In this document: positions 23,437-36,306 of the stretch, in pieces
How positions within the stretch are numbered: the stretch's first letter is position 1
Layout: each line of letters starts with the position of its first letter
Source: Boletus sp. NGJ
Taxonomy: Eukaryota; Basidiomycota; Agaricomycetes; Boletales; Boletaceae
DNA: 64,000 nt
Reading direction: 5' to 3'
NCBI GenBank assembly: GCA_019096195.1
Contig: JAGTXK010000045.1
Coordinates: 1 to 64,000 of the forward strand
The notes under the pieces: generated by a model
Seen by the model: only the letters and a program-made list of their open reading frames with translations
Told to the model about the DNA's origin: nothing
Databases searched by the model: none
Made by a program: the position numbers and the translations under genes

Positions 23437-26400
23437 ATGAACACTGTCGAGGATCCTTTGTACTTGCTCTCCATCGTAGAGACAATCACAGACTCTCTCC
23501 ATGATAAATCTTCCGCTTCTGTTCATGATCTCCTTGATGCCTATGCGACGTTCGCGAACCGAGTCAGGTCTCAGAGTCAGGTCTTAGAAGCTTGCGATAC
23601 GCTGCTTCCCGCCCTCACCCCATTCAAGATCCACAAGGATACTTTTATTCGGGCATTGCGACGCGATGTTCGTCTTGCTCACGTTGACCCCCTCTCGACT
23701 CTCTCGCGCCCTCGTTTGTCTTTGGATGATACATCGCTTGGAAACAGTATCCTCAACACTAGCGTCGACGCAAAACAGTATGCCAGGGATTCTTCCTCGT
23801 TATGCCACCACGCTCTATGTGCCATCGCAACGATATTTCGATTTCCTGCATTTCACTTTGTGTTCCCCGGTATGTCCAGTCTGACCCGAGCATGACTGTA
23901 CAACTCACGTTATTCAGAACACGATCTTTCAATCCTATATGGCGATGTTCTTGACATTGCTCTTGCAGAGCAACTTCCAGTTCTCAACGAAGCGAAGACA
24001 CACTCTCTATCATTGTGGACCTTGGGTTCTCATCGTCTCCCTCTGAATGTTCTCGGCTCTCGGCGAGATGACATATTTTCTGCTCTTCAACGGTGTTTAG
24101 ATGGAGCAAGACAACCAGGAAACATCATTCTAGATGGTCTGAAAGTAGGACCATGTGCACATTCGCTCTTTCCTCGTTCTCACGCTCTCTCGCCAGGCTA
24201 TTTCACATGCAATAGAACATCACCCATCTGAATTTTTCGATCTTCTCGTCCCGTTACTTCCCCACGTGATGAAAAACCTACACTGCGAATCTTCTCAGCT
24301 TCGCTTGCATGCTTCCATTGCTCTGGGGAAGTTTGCAAATGCACTGGTTCATGAAGCTGATCTCTCCTTGACTAAATGGCAAACGCTATCCAATCACATC
24401 ACGTCCTATTTGGATTCTTGCTGCGGCGAATCTCAGGTAGCTCAGGGGGATACGAATTTCTCGCGCATTGTCCGTGCCGCTTTTCCCCCTGAATCGCACG
24501 CATGCCCTACAGTTGCGCCAACATGGATACTTGCTGTCCTCGCCTCGTTCATAGTTATCTGTGGTCCCGCCTTGTATAGGAAACCCACGGTCTTACGTTT
24601 CATCCTTCAAGCACTCGCCATGGCACTTACGCACAAACGGTCCATTGTACGAGCTCTGCATCCGCACGTTTGGAGATGTTTCGTTTGGACATTTAGTCAG
24701 ATGCTTCTCAACTCTGAGGACGTAGAGCCAGCGTTAATTTCTTCGGCTTTCTATGTGATCAAACAGGAGGTCAGCGGAGGCATTGGCATGGCACTTGCTA
24801 ATGTTCTTTTATCTGATCGGGTGACAGCAATCCGATCTGACGAGCGTGGCGACAGGGTATCTCAAGCCTTACTGGCTATTAAAGCAATGGTTCGAACAGA
24901 GTGCAAGCACACACGTCGAGAGGGATTCATGTTTCTTCAAGCATTCACCAACGTTGCTAAAGTTCAATATCAAATCTTACAGAGCATGTATGAAATCCCT
25001 GCCTCCGTCCTGCTCAACGGAGCCATCATTGGTGCTAAGTGGGACAGCCTCCCATCGATCATTCACTCTATCCCCAAGGTTCCAGTTTCCGCGCATTGGC
25101 TGGAGGATGCAGAGATTGCTCGACAATACAAGACATTGTTAGTGATATGGAAGCACTATGCAACCAAGGTAGACAAAATAGATCTGGACGTAAGTCAATG
25201 TACCGCCTATCTTGTTCGTATATTTACTTGCACCTTATTCAAGTCGGGTCTCGTTGACGTGTGGCTGTCCATCTTGCTTGCGTGCTCACATCAGCTCGAA
25301 CGCGGACAGCATATTACCGCGACAAGAGATGTACCGAGATATACAGCCGGGATAATCGTCGAATTTTTGCCGTCAGTAGCTGACTATCAGCCCGAATGGG
25401 GATCTTGGAATGTCCGTGATCAACTATGCAGTCTCACATTCATCGATCAATTGTGGTCTGCAATGCGAAAGGCTTTTGTTTCCCTCAGTCTTGCGGAGGC
25501 CGCTGAGCTTATTCTTGCCTCAATTCTAAAGTATGCTTTTCACGTTCTTGATCCTGGCGTCCGGACATTGTGGGGCAGACTCTGCGCCAATCTCATGACG
25601 ACGGCTTCGCCTTCCTTTCTACGCGATGTACATGATCTCAAAACGTCACAATTGGTCATTCGTAGCCAACGTGAACTCTGGGGAGTCGTTGCCACATCGT
25701 TATCTCCTCCGGAGCTTGGCCTTCACTGGAAGGAACTTGTCAACTTTCTCGCCTTCCCCATCTGGTATATCGTCTTCTTATCTTCAAGAGCCCATAGCTG
25801 ATATAGTCCAGTACCTGGGTTTTATCCAAGCCTGAGTTGGAAGCATGGGAGGCATTGTTTCGTAACGCTATCACAATATCCGGGGATTCCGCCATTGTGA
25901 TTGACCACTTTGTCCTGCAATATCTTCAAGGAAAAGAAGCTGAAACTTGGTATTGCTTTGTTTATCATCCTCGCAACATCATTTACGAATTTCAACAGGG
26001 AGTCAATCATAGCCGTGCTCGGTTTTCTTTTGACCTGCGCTCGTGAGCACGGGAATGCTCCGACTGACGCCCTCCTGTCTGTGGTTGACGTCTGCTTGAC
26101 TGTCTCTTACAGTCGAGCAGGTCACTCTCCGGGGAGGCTGACACACTCCCTCGAGCTTCTTACTGTTATCCGTCATATGATAGTCTCAGCCCCAGGCGAG
26201 GTGATGCACATACTCCAAGCTCTTTGCAGTAGCCTCTGTCTTTGGATCGAGGACTCTACTGAGGTCATGTCCCATGATGAGTTTAATTCTGTGGTATGTT
26301 CTCTCTGTCGATTTTTATCGCTACACTGAATCCCTTTCAGGCCGTCTCTTTGTACTGTGAAACCCTCGAAGCTCTCGAAGACCTTCCGTTGTCGATTCAG

Positions 26401-28009
26401 TCACTCCAGGATATGGAAAATTTCCTTGCCTCTGCTTTTTCTCGCATCCCGACGCCGGCCATAGCCCCGTTCGCTTTCGAAAAATTTTGGAGGGCAACTT
26501 ATCATGGTCACAGCCAATTCCGTAATATTCTTCCGTCAAAGATCAAGTCTTGTCTGGCTTGTTTTGTGGCCGCATACGGAGGCGATCTTGCCGATGGATT
26601 GTCACTGGCCACTGCGTCGCAATCGCAGAGTATCGTGAGATGATTCTTTTGCAAGTCTCACCACAAATACCGATGGTTTCGTTTGAAGAGCAATGGCTCC
26701 CAAGTTCGCTTTCCTACTAGTCGTCGACATCAAGATTCTGGTGAGTTCATTCTTCGGGTTATCCTATCGCCAACGTCGATAAACGCTGAAGCATGGGCAG
26801 AGGTACTTGATATGCGAGTTGCACCGCACGGACACCAACAGATGTTGACAGGCCAAGAAGATACCACATTTCTTATACCCTCTTCCGAGGATGATGCGCT
26901 TCAACTGACGGCCCTGCGCCAACTCCAGGAGTACTCCAGCCGAATAGATGTATCCTCCCCAGATGGATCGGAACGATCGAAGAGCCATGCTCAAATACGT
27001 TTGTCGCCAACCTTTCCTCCTGGCGGTGCGATTCCGACTTCTCACTCCCCGGGGAAAAACCATTCAGTCACCTCATACGCGCTGCCCCAGAAACGGATGC
27101 TTACAGACGGTGATAATCATGTTTGATGGCTGTTGGACGAAAAATGACATTGATCTATTTCTCTCAGATGATGGACCCCAGAAGCGAAATCGAACGTCGC
27201 GACGTACTCTTCGTTCCATGTACAAATCAGCATCAGAGCCTACCACTCGCGACGTTACGCCAATCGAGGTCCCGCGTATGAAATCTGTGCCGCTGAAGAA
27301 AAGGAAAGTGTTCGATGGTGTACACGTACCTACTTTCTATGAGGTTTCGCGTCAGAAGATGGTGCGGGAAGCGAAAACGAGTAAAAATACCCTCAGCACT
27401 GAACAGGCCCTTGTGTCCGTCCCCCGAACAACCTCATCATGTAGCCCGCAGAGAAAGGGAAGGATATCGCCATCTACTTTGCCCCCGTCTGTGGGGTCTG
27501 ACGAACATGCCCTTGACTGGAAAAACTACCGTGTCGATGCAACATCATCGGGCAAGTGCAAATCTGCATAGAACGAGACATCCATTGACCTTTTCGCTGT
27601 ACTCAGAGGTCGACGTTGATCGGTCCCTGGTAGTAGATGCTTACCCCAGCTCTCCACCACGGACTCGGACTTCTGCACCGCATAGTACGTCAGCATATCG
27701 TCGTGCCAGTAACCTCACTCAACTAGAGTATTAGAGCGCGATGATGAGTCGCATCTTCCCTCTGGATTGACTTTGCCGAAGGCGATGTCGCAAAGCGAGA
27801 GCTCTCCATCAGCTTCCAGTCGTCCGTCCTCACGAGGGGCAAAGACTACGTCAGCAAGGCTTGACGCCCTGCGAGATGTTTACGCTTCCGTCGAGAATGG
27901 TGCATCCCAGATACCCATGTCCGAACTTGTCCAGGCGACAAAGCTGGTTCACCAAATTGGTGCGGTATTGACTGAGCAAATGGGGAAGAAAATGGGTGGT
28001 CCTGGATGA
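23437..28009 (+). CDS. RIF1-family protein, divergent paralogue lacking the PP1-docking N-terminus
   Basis: Twelve exons (23437-23869, 23918-24144, 24197-25189, 25244-25764, 25812-25949, 25999-26293, 26341-26634, 26689-26740, 26792-27109, 27168-27551, 27607-27684, 27735-28009) give an intact frame of 1,335 residues. It aligns by eye along most of its length with the minus-strand RIF1 gene next door: SVHDLLDAYATF, the HEAT-repeat region with LRLHASIALGKFANAL and APTWILAVLASFIVICGPAL, WVLSKPELEAWEALFRNA, and a basic, Ser-rich C-terminal part. The final 60 residues (LDALRDVYASVENGASQIPM onward) look helical. It begins about 85 residues later than its neighbour and has no RVxF or SILK. The intron 27552-27606 seems to use a GC donor (GCAAGT). 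RIF1 proteins restrain origin firing and protect telomeres and breaks; whether this copy does so is unknown. Confidence 0.82.
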
Positions 28010-28541
28010 CAAATATCCTCCCCATCATTATGATAAGTTAGTACTAGCAGCGTGGCGCGCGTCAGGGTCAAAAACTCGGTGAGTATTTGTCCCTCGGGGG
28101 AAAGCCTCAATAGATCGTCTTGCAATATACTTGGTGCTAGATCCGCTCTGAAGAAGGAAACTAGGTCATTGCATTCAACTTTGCCATACATGTACTATGC
28201 TTCCGCAAAGCCCATGGACAGGTACGCCACAGTGAAGAGTCAGAGCCAGAATACATCGTTTCGGATGTCTCTAAGCTCGGTAATGACGCGCAGACTGCCT
28301 CAAACGATCTCTGCATAAGCCTAGCAGCACGAACTTGAAGCATGAAGGGTGAGATATTCTGGAGAACCGGCGTCGACGTAGGCCAGGATTGGGAAGATTA
28401 TCCATCCCGGCGATTCGTGCAACTTGACTTGAATTGATTGATTGATGTGACGGTTATGGACACAACTATGCAGAGGAGTAATACAAATGATAACAATGCT
28501 GTCTGGCACTAGAGTAGATGGTAGAGTGAAGATATAAAAGA
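28010..28541. other. Intergenic region between the two convergent RIF1 genes
   Basis: 532 bases that must hold both 3' UTRs. A minus-strand open stretch at 27949-28191 has a coding-like composition (DLVSFFRADLAPSILQDDLL) but no recognised family. No repeat or RNA is seen. Confidence 0.5.
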
Positions 28542-31500
28542 CTATTTACAAAATACTTGCGTAAGATGCCCGAAACGTTGCTGGCGTCGAGCAACCAGGT
28601 CTCTCGATGGGCTGGATGAGGGCGCATCATCACTTGAGGCGTCATAATCAGGATCCATATATCGTCGCGGCGCCGGAGAAGCCAGGTGACGAGGTGACAC
28701 TTGTCCCAGATGAGGGTCGTCGTCTGAGCTTTCCAATTCAGCTACTCTGCTCCTGGGTTCCGGGAGCATTATCGAATCATCTGCGAAGGATGAAGATGCT
28801 TAGACGAAAGTGCACGATTCCAAACAGTCGGCTACTTACCGCTCCCCGCGATCACTGTTTCTTCTAGTACGGTCAACGAGGAAGACAGACTCGTGTTAAC
28901 GTCATCGCAGCACTTAAATCGTTTCCTCCGGAACGCAACCGTCCCATCAGCGTGGGAGTCATGGAGCTTTGGCATCGATGAAGAGCGGCGGAGACCCGAA
29001 GATGTCATGGTGGTACCGACGCAGTCAGTACTAGCCCTCCTGCACATGGTACGTTGTCGATGTTGAACATCCGCCAGTGACGGAACAACAACAGCTTCCA
29101 TAACAACTCGTTGGCGTTTCCGCTTTCGAGAGATTGTGCCAGTTTGGGAGATCCCCTTTGGAGCCCGGGTTTGTTCATAGTGCGCTTGAGCCATTCTCGC
29201 GGGTGAAGAGAGAGTAGCTTCCACCGCCAGTTCATCTTCCAGGTCACTGTCATCGACTTGGGGGAACTCAATGGATGAACGGTTGAATGACGTTCGTCCC
29301 CTTTTAATTACATTTTCTCGAGGCGATTCGTCCATCATTTGGCGTTTACCGAGGACAGACGAAGATTTACTCTTGCTTGGTGTAGAGTATATCCCTTCGA
29401 GAGCAGGTGACATGGGTAGAGGCGAAACATTCTCCTTGTCCCCCGAACCACGTCCTTTGCCGGGGGAAAGACTCGGCCGAACCTTATGTGTCGTGCGTGG
29501 TGTTGTTGGAGTCATGGGGTGAACAGGGAGGGTTCCGGCGGGCGATTTGAGCAAAAGGGACTGGAAGGATTCCGGAGTGCTCGTCGGCTTGTGGGGGCGA
29601 GGCGGGGTGGTAACACGAGAAGATCGTGAAACAGTAATAGGGGTGGAGGGCTCTATAACAGTACAGATGGCGGTTGGGGAAGGACTTCCGGCGGGACTAG
29701 CGAACAATAGCCCAGGATCCATGAGCGGAGTGAAAAGCGCAGGTCCGAGATGGCTAACGAATGGTGACGACGCTCTCCTGTCCTCCGAAGCCCGCGCAGT
29801 TCGTACGCTGCACAGCGAGCCAGATCCCAACGCAGGCGGTGACGAAAGTGGTGTATGAGAAGGTTCCTCGCTCTCACTGTCTGTGGATGAAAGCGCACAC
29901 ACTGTGGCATCCTCGATTTCTTCGGGATCGCTGGAGGGCTCAGTATCGACCGCAGCGAGGCCCCCAGGAGCCTGCGAGAGGCAAACTCGAAGATTCTCGG
30001 GCCAACCAGCCTCTGGTTCTTTCATGTCTGCAAAAGTCGTAGTCCAGAATTTGGTAAATGCTTCCCTAGCAACGCTAGGTTTGTCATCCCGGCCGATGAA
30101 GACAGATTGGAGGAGAGGCGAGAGAGCCTCGAGAATCCTGAGGGTACAGGGAAGTTCTTGGATACCCAACAACGCAGTTTGGTAAAGTGGCAGCACATCC
30201 AGCGCGTATTCGACTCGCGTAAAAACGCGATACTCGTCCGATAACCAAGCACTGACACCGTCCTGGGTGGCTTCCAGTAGGCTCAGACGCAAGTCCGCGG
30301 GACACGTATCGACCGCACGCGTGAGGGATGTGATGAGCCACATGGATGGCTTCAAGTTGCGGGGCTCTGGGGGATATGTCGAAAGTAGCGTGTCGTTGAC
30401 AAGCTCAAAAACGTTGGTGGGAAGCTCTCTTATGTCGTCCATTTCGCAATGTGATAAGAGGAGGTCCGCGATGCGAGTCGAAGAAGCGAAGGCTGGACAA
30501 GGGGACTGTGCTACCACGCTGGCAACATGGTTCAATACTACCATGGCGTCCATCCCGTTATCGTTCGCCTTGTTCATAGCATGTCTGAGGAACCCATCCC
30601 ATACGCCGAACTCATCGTTGCTGAGCTCCCAAGCACTGCGATTGCTGTCGATCATTGATAAATGATCCAACAGACGCCATTACCAGAGAGAACTTACTCG
30701 AATGGTAACCCAAGGAGAATAGCACCTCCCTCCCACGACGCCTGACAGTCTACGGTCCACCTCTCCACGAAGCAACCCCATACTAGACTCCGCGCTCCAG
30801 GTTCATATGTCACGGTCGCATAAGATTGCAACCTCTTCGCCCAGAACTTCTCTAACTCCTCGACTTCACAGACAGCCAGGATCTCTGCGCACAACTTAGC
30901 CCACTCCTCCCTTGAGGTATCGAGAGTGTCAGTCTCCCAGACAAGTTCAGATTCATTCTTGACAAGGCACTCCAGTAGCTTTGCACCACCCGCGTGAAGC
31001 AGATTGTTTGGAAAGGTAGTTCGCATGCCTGCCCAGAGTTCTCTAACGGCGCCGAGTTTCATTACAGAATTGGACCGCATTGGTGTGCTTTTGGTTGCCT
31101 TTGAAGGCGAGCCAATTTTCGAAGTCGGACAAGCGATCAAAGCAAGGTCTAGTTCTGGATCACGGAGAATCTCTGCGAGAATGCCGACAGCTTTAGATGC
31201 AAATTCGACAATACCATCATGGTCGTCATTACCTGAATACCAGACGGTCAGTGTGATGATGGGGGGATATCAATGAGTAGTTACCGACCGAGGAAGACGG
31301 TCACATTGGCTCTCAGTAAACCATTCCATGTTGCGAGCGTTTCAGACTGGCTCTCGTTATGAGCGACGGATTGCGCACATTAGTGAGACTTACTGGTAAG
31401 CAACAGTCGTCAGTTACATCCAAACAACCCAGGGTAGCTTTCCAAATCTCTATCAATTCGTTGAAGACCCAATCCCTAGACAGTTGATCACGAGTCAATG

Positions 31501-33484
31501 GGCGAATGTCGTTCAACTGCGGACATTCGTCGAATATTGGTTTCACAGCAGTGGAAAGCGTCTTGTAGTCAGAAGTTAGCAACCCAGGATTTGAGGAAAA
31601 CAGCGAATGTGGTAACAAGTTGTTTAAGGACCAAGATTTGCCATTATTCTCACAGTTGACGAGAATCTTCGCAATATCTATGGCATCGAGAGTGGTTTGA
31701 CCACCTTTGTTGACCATGATCTTGACTAGCCATAGAGCTTTCCTTAATCGATCGTCGTCGTCGCAGTCGTCTCCAAGGAGTGCTGCCACAGTCGAGACAC
31801 CTGTCCCCATATCGACCACGGACTTGACCAACTTCCAGAAGCTTTCCCGTGCTAGTTGAGTATCCTGGTCCTCATCGACCTCTTCATGACCTTCTCCATC
31901 TTCAGGATAGAGCTCCAAAGGAGGTCGGAGGTATGTCCAAGTAACACATCTCCACAGAAGACAGGCGAGGGCACGAACAGAGCTCTTCTTGTTACGCATA
32001 GCGAGAGAAAGAAGTGCGGATACGGTGCGAGTAAGCCGAACATCTGCGCAAAGTGAAGGACCAAGCAGCACGATTAAGGAAGCGAGGACGCTCAAAGCCC
32101 ACACAGGGCCTTGTGCGACATGATGGGGATCAACAGTGTTGAGAGTAGTTCGGAGAGTCCGAATGATACCAGGCTCCGTTCCGGGTTTTGCAGGACTCCG
32201 ACGGGGAGAAGAAGTAACGACGGTGGTCAAGAAGGTAGAAACAATATTCGATATGCGAGCGTGAACAGATGAGGGTGGGAGACTAACGCAGCCCAGCACG
32301 AACCCTCCAAGTGCATGGCAAGCCTGACTGCGCAAGCCCAGTGTTGGTGCCAACAAGTTCGCCAATATAGATGGCAAGAGTTCGGTGAAAGCAGGAATGA
32401 AGGTAGTCGGCTGGTGGAGAGACAAATCATGAATACCCTGCTACAAGTCAGTTGAAAGGTTCGTTCTTTGCAATAGATGTGTACCTTGAGCCCATCGCAT
32501 GCCGACCCTTTCTTTCCCTCTTTCCCAAGTTCACCTTCCATGCCACGCCGCAGAGCAAATGCAATTCGGTCGCGAGCAGGGAGTAAAACAGTTTCAGGGA
32601 GTCGCTGAACTTGCAATAGCCAAATTGATAGCGCGCACGTCTTTCGTGCATTTGGAGTAGGTAGCTCGTCAGCCATAGGGATGGCCAGCACGCGTGCGAG
32701 CATGTCGCCCAACTGAGCATCTACAGATACTTGAGTGGGTCACAGTAAATGGGTATTGCGAGGACATACCATCAAATATTTGATAAAGGGATGGCAAAGT
32801 GAACATAGCGCTGAGGAGTCGTAGAACAACATGAGTTGTTGTGCAAAGATCTCGGGCATATTTAATTTGGGAAGCTGACATGCCCTGCTTCTTTTTTCTG
32901 GGAGTTTGCTTCGGAGAAGGCAAGGAAGAAAGTGCCTCTTCGTCCTCGCACACCTTGTTGCAGTCCATGGGGATATCGTCTTCTGGTGCAAGGTCAGATT
33001 TAGGCTCGACTAACGCCCTGCCAAGATCACGAACGACCGCTTCGGTGAACGCGTGTATATTCTTGCGGAGAGGCTGGAAGAGTGGCCAAGACGCGTCCGC
33101 ATCTGTCGAGCTCACGACTGCGGCCCGTAATCGGGCATGCAGAATGGAATAGGCCTCGATGAGGTCGCGAAGGGTACAGTCCGGAGAGGTTATCTGTTGA
33201 ACTGGCCTGGAAAGGTAGGTGAGATCAACAAGAGGGTCCTCGGGCTCCGGGGTAATCTCTCTTTGGCCCTCTTCTGGTGGCAGCAGTGAGGCATGGACAC
33301 GCTTCTTTAGGATAGACCTGGCTGGTTGTTCTATGCATGAACGAGGCGGGTGAGGAGCAGAGGGTATAGGACTATAGGAGAGGATGAAATACTGATTTTG
33401 CTGCGCCCAGGCGACACGAGACCCGGGGATGTGGTTCTCCTTGTCACGGTGATGGGAGGTGGCCGGAGGTGTAAGGAGAGACAT
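28542..33484 (-). CDS. RIF1: RIF1, telomere/replication-timing factor with PP1-docking motifs
   Basis: Seven exons (33484-32770, 32720-32485, 32440-31394, 31346-31289, 31232-30698, 30644-28840, 28780-28542) give 1,544 residues. The N-terminus has an RVxF-like PP1-docking motif RVAW (residues 23-26) and SILK (57-60), the arrangement known from fungal Rif1. The long HEAT-type region follows, with LRDLIEAYSILHARLR, LRSQACHALGGFVLG, QGPVWALSVLASLIVLLGPS and WELSNDEFGVWDGFLRHA. The C-terminal third is disordered, Ser/Pro-rich and basic. Rif1 brings PP1 to pre-replication complexes to oppose DDK, setting late origin firing, and acts at telomeres and breaks. KEN triplets occur at residue 15 (DKENHIP) and in the C-terminal part (GDKENVSP). 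It converges with a divergent paralogue at 23437-28009. Confidence 0.9.
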
Positions 33485-34522
33485 GAGGGAGAAGTGAACA
33501 CGGCGACGACAACTGGGGCGCCCAGGAAGTATAAAGTGTTACTGTCGTCGTCGTGGTTCTGGGCAAGGCGGAAAAGCGCAAGGGAGCGACTAAAATACCC
33601 AAATAATTCATGCAATCAAACACGCTAGTTTACGCGTCGCGTTCAATATTTGCTACAGTTTTACATAGATAGATCACGTGACCGCGCCAGCTTCATTTCA
33701 CAGGTTAACGCTTTCCAAGTCCTAAGAACAAGTAACGGCCCCTCATGACTCTCATTTTATCTCGTTGAGCACGATAACGATGCGGTATTGTGTTTCAGAC
33801 TCGAAGGGCGCAAGTAACTCATCCAAGCTAAATTTCACCGCAGATAGCGGGGAGTACAAATACACACGACTGGTGTCTCGTTGACGGAGTCGGCTTCCAA
33901 TCCTCTCAGTGCCTTGCAACGTCTATCCTGATCCCCACGCGTATCATAATCATCACCTTGCTTGCACTTGCAACCTCCCTCCGGCATCACCAATCCTACC
34001 AGCAAAAGTCGAGAGCCAAATCATCCAATTACGTTGGCCACTGACCCGGTTCAACCAGCACGAGCACTGAGCAGGCTCTCAGAGTATCCTCTCCAGTAGT
34101 TTCAGTCTTCAAGATGGACAAGTCGAGACTAAGTTCCTCACGTTGCCTCTGGGAACTACCAAGTCGTCTGTAAGTTAACCTGTATGAGAAACACCATCGT
34201 AGCTGCCTTGCTCTTTTGAGTGTTGGCCACTCTGCAGGGCCGTTTCTGGCAACTATAGCCCCACCTTCACCGTTCCCGAGCAGTGAAATCAATCCAGGCT
34301 ACCCGTTATCTCATGCATATTCAACGAACGCAATGATCTCGCGCGGACTCGGACTACATATTGTTGGTAACATTCCTAACCCAAAATTGCCGATTTTTTG
34401 ATACCAACGACGGAAGCCCTTTTTTTTTTGGCCGTATTGTATTTTCGGATGAAATTACTATTCGGAATAAATAAATTGTGGTTGAGTAAAGTACTTGCAA
34501 TCAATACTAGCCAGGTTGGAGC
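33485..34522. promoter_or_regulatory. Divergent upstream region of RIF1 and RRP36
   Basis: About 1,040 bases between two start codons on opposite strands. Short open frames here (for example 34029-34292 on the minus strand) have no family support. A ten-base T run lies near 34420. I see no RNA gene or repeat. Confidence 0.5.
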
Positions 34523-36054
34523 ATGGCTCGTCCACCACGTTCCTCTCACAGAGCAACCAAATCGACGACTTCCAGGCATGAAAACGTTCAGCGGTCAAAC
34601 GCAAGGGTTGCCAAACAAGCTCGACCGAAAGTCATCGACTTCTTGTCGGAATCAGAAGGTTCCACCATAGCGCGTCTTCAGGAAGCTCAGGATGTCGAAA
34701 GTGACGACGAAGACGAAGACTCCAACGGGGACTCGGATAGAGATGAAGAGGACATCGATACCCCACGCGTTGCTCGATGGATCGATGACGAAGAACTCGA
34801 GCTGCAAGAGCAAATGGACGATGCCTCTGCCAGTCAAGACTCCGAGGGGGCTGACGACGACAATCACACTGCAAGTGAAGCAGGGCCTTCACGCAGATTG
34901 GTGAGCACCTCATGTGTGATCCGGCTCTACCCTTCTGCTGACTCGTATACCTTTGCTAAAGCGATCTCTCGAAGATGGTCAGTGTATCTGCTACGTTTCG
35001 TTGTCTAGGTAAACTGATGCCACTGATGTAGACCTCTCTACGCTCCCTCTCGGTACGCTTCGGAGTGCTCAACGTTCTCTTGCCCAAGCCCAAGCACTCA
35101 GCGACACCGAGTCGGATTCCGAAGAGCAGTCTGAAGGCGACTCCAGCGCGTCGGAGGATGAAGACTCGTTCCCTCATCCAGTTAAAAGAAAGGCCAAGGA
35201 AAAACCTGAACAACCGACAAAGAATGACCTAACCAAACGAACGAATAAGCACGCGTAGGCACCTGCTTGTTCCTGTCATGTCTGACATATGTATCCGTTC
35301 TGCAGGCCGGTCGAAGTAACCTCTAAGCGTCCGGTGAGCCGCCGGAGGTGCGTCGTTGACGACAAGCTGCCAGTACGTGTTTCAGGTGGTTGACTTTTTA
35401 CCCTCAATGTTGATCGGCTGTCAGAAATCGAGGGACCCGCGTTTCATGCATGCAGTGGGCCGTTATAACCCCTCCAAGTTCAAACAGCAGTACGACTTTC
35501 TGCCGGGTTTACGCAATGATGAGCTTTTGACCCTGCGCGAACATGTAAAACGCGCGCGCAAGCTTGTTACGAATTCCCCCTCGCATCTTAGAGCGGAGCG
35601 TGAAGAAGAGGTGGAACGGCTCGAGCATGCGATGAAGAGGGCGGAGAGCTCCGTTAACTTGGACACTCGGGAGCGCGTAGAACTCAAGGCACTCCAGTCC
35701 GCCCAGCAGACAGAAAAGGAAAAGAGAAAACAAGGGAAAACCGGGTGGTGGATGAAACAGTGTAAGTCCAGCATACAGCCTCAAATTTCTTGGCATTCAC
35801 ATATCCGTTGTTTGTCTTTCAATGTCACAGCTGAAAAGAAAAAACTCTTGGCAAAAGCCCGCCTTGATGCCATCACATCGGTTGGCGGAAAGCAGGCGGT
35901 GAAGAAAGCGATAGAAAAGAAGCAAAAGAAGATTGGCCAAAAGGAGAAGAAAATGCGCCCGTTTCCCCGGAGCGAAGGAGGCGAATGGTCAAATGGCAAG
36001 AGCAGACGGTCGGTCGATTCGGGGAGAGGAGTGAAGCGACGCAAGATTGTATAG
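34523..36054 (+). CDS. RRP36: RRP36, small-subunit rRNA processing factor
   Basis: Six exons (34523-34900, 34962-34977, 35032-35254, 35306-35372, 35425-35761, 35831-36054) encode 414 residues. The diagnostic RRP36 (DUF947) core is visible: a LEDDLSTLPLGTLRSAQRSL segment, then APVEVTSKRPVSRRR, KSRDPRFMHAVGRYNPSKFK, YDFLPGLRNDELLTLREHVK and a Lys-rich coiled C-terminus ending KRRKIV. RRP36 is a nucleolar SSU-processome component needed for early 18S pre-rRNA cleavage. A long acidic/Ser N-terminal region makes it longer than most homologues. Exon 2 is only 16 nt (RSLED), joining two conserved parts in frame. The final basic tail is a likely nucleolar signal. Confidence 0.93.
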
Positions 36055-36306
36055 TTTCAAGGGAACTTGTACTTTCAACGATACCCGCTTGGCATCGTTG
36101 GACAAGTAGCTTACCATCACAGCGCTTGGTTCATGGAGTGGTATTATCGATTGCCTATGGTAATTGGTTCCGTTGATTACTGCTACTTCAAGTTCTCGAT
36201 CAGAATGCACCCGTGAGTGAGAAACGCCCGACAAGATGGAAACAATGATGGGTATACTAAGGGGAGTGAATGAGAAGGTAATGTCTAAAAAAAATAAGGC
36301 AAGGAA

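Noticed and set aside
22901-23440. 179-codon plus-strand frame before the RIF1 paralogue
   Set aside because: It overlaps the promoter of the divergent secreted-protein gene, has no family resemblance and contains neither RVxF nor SILK. Treated as chance.
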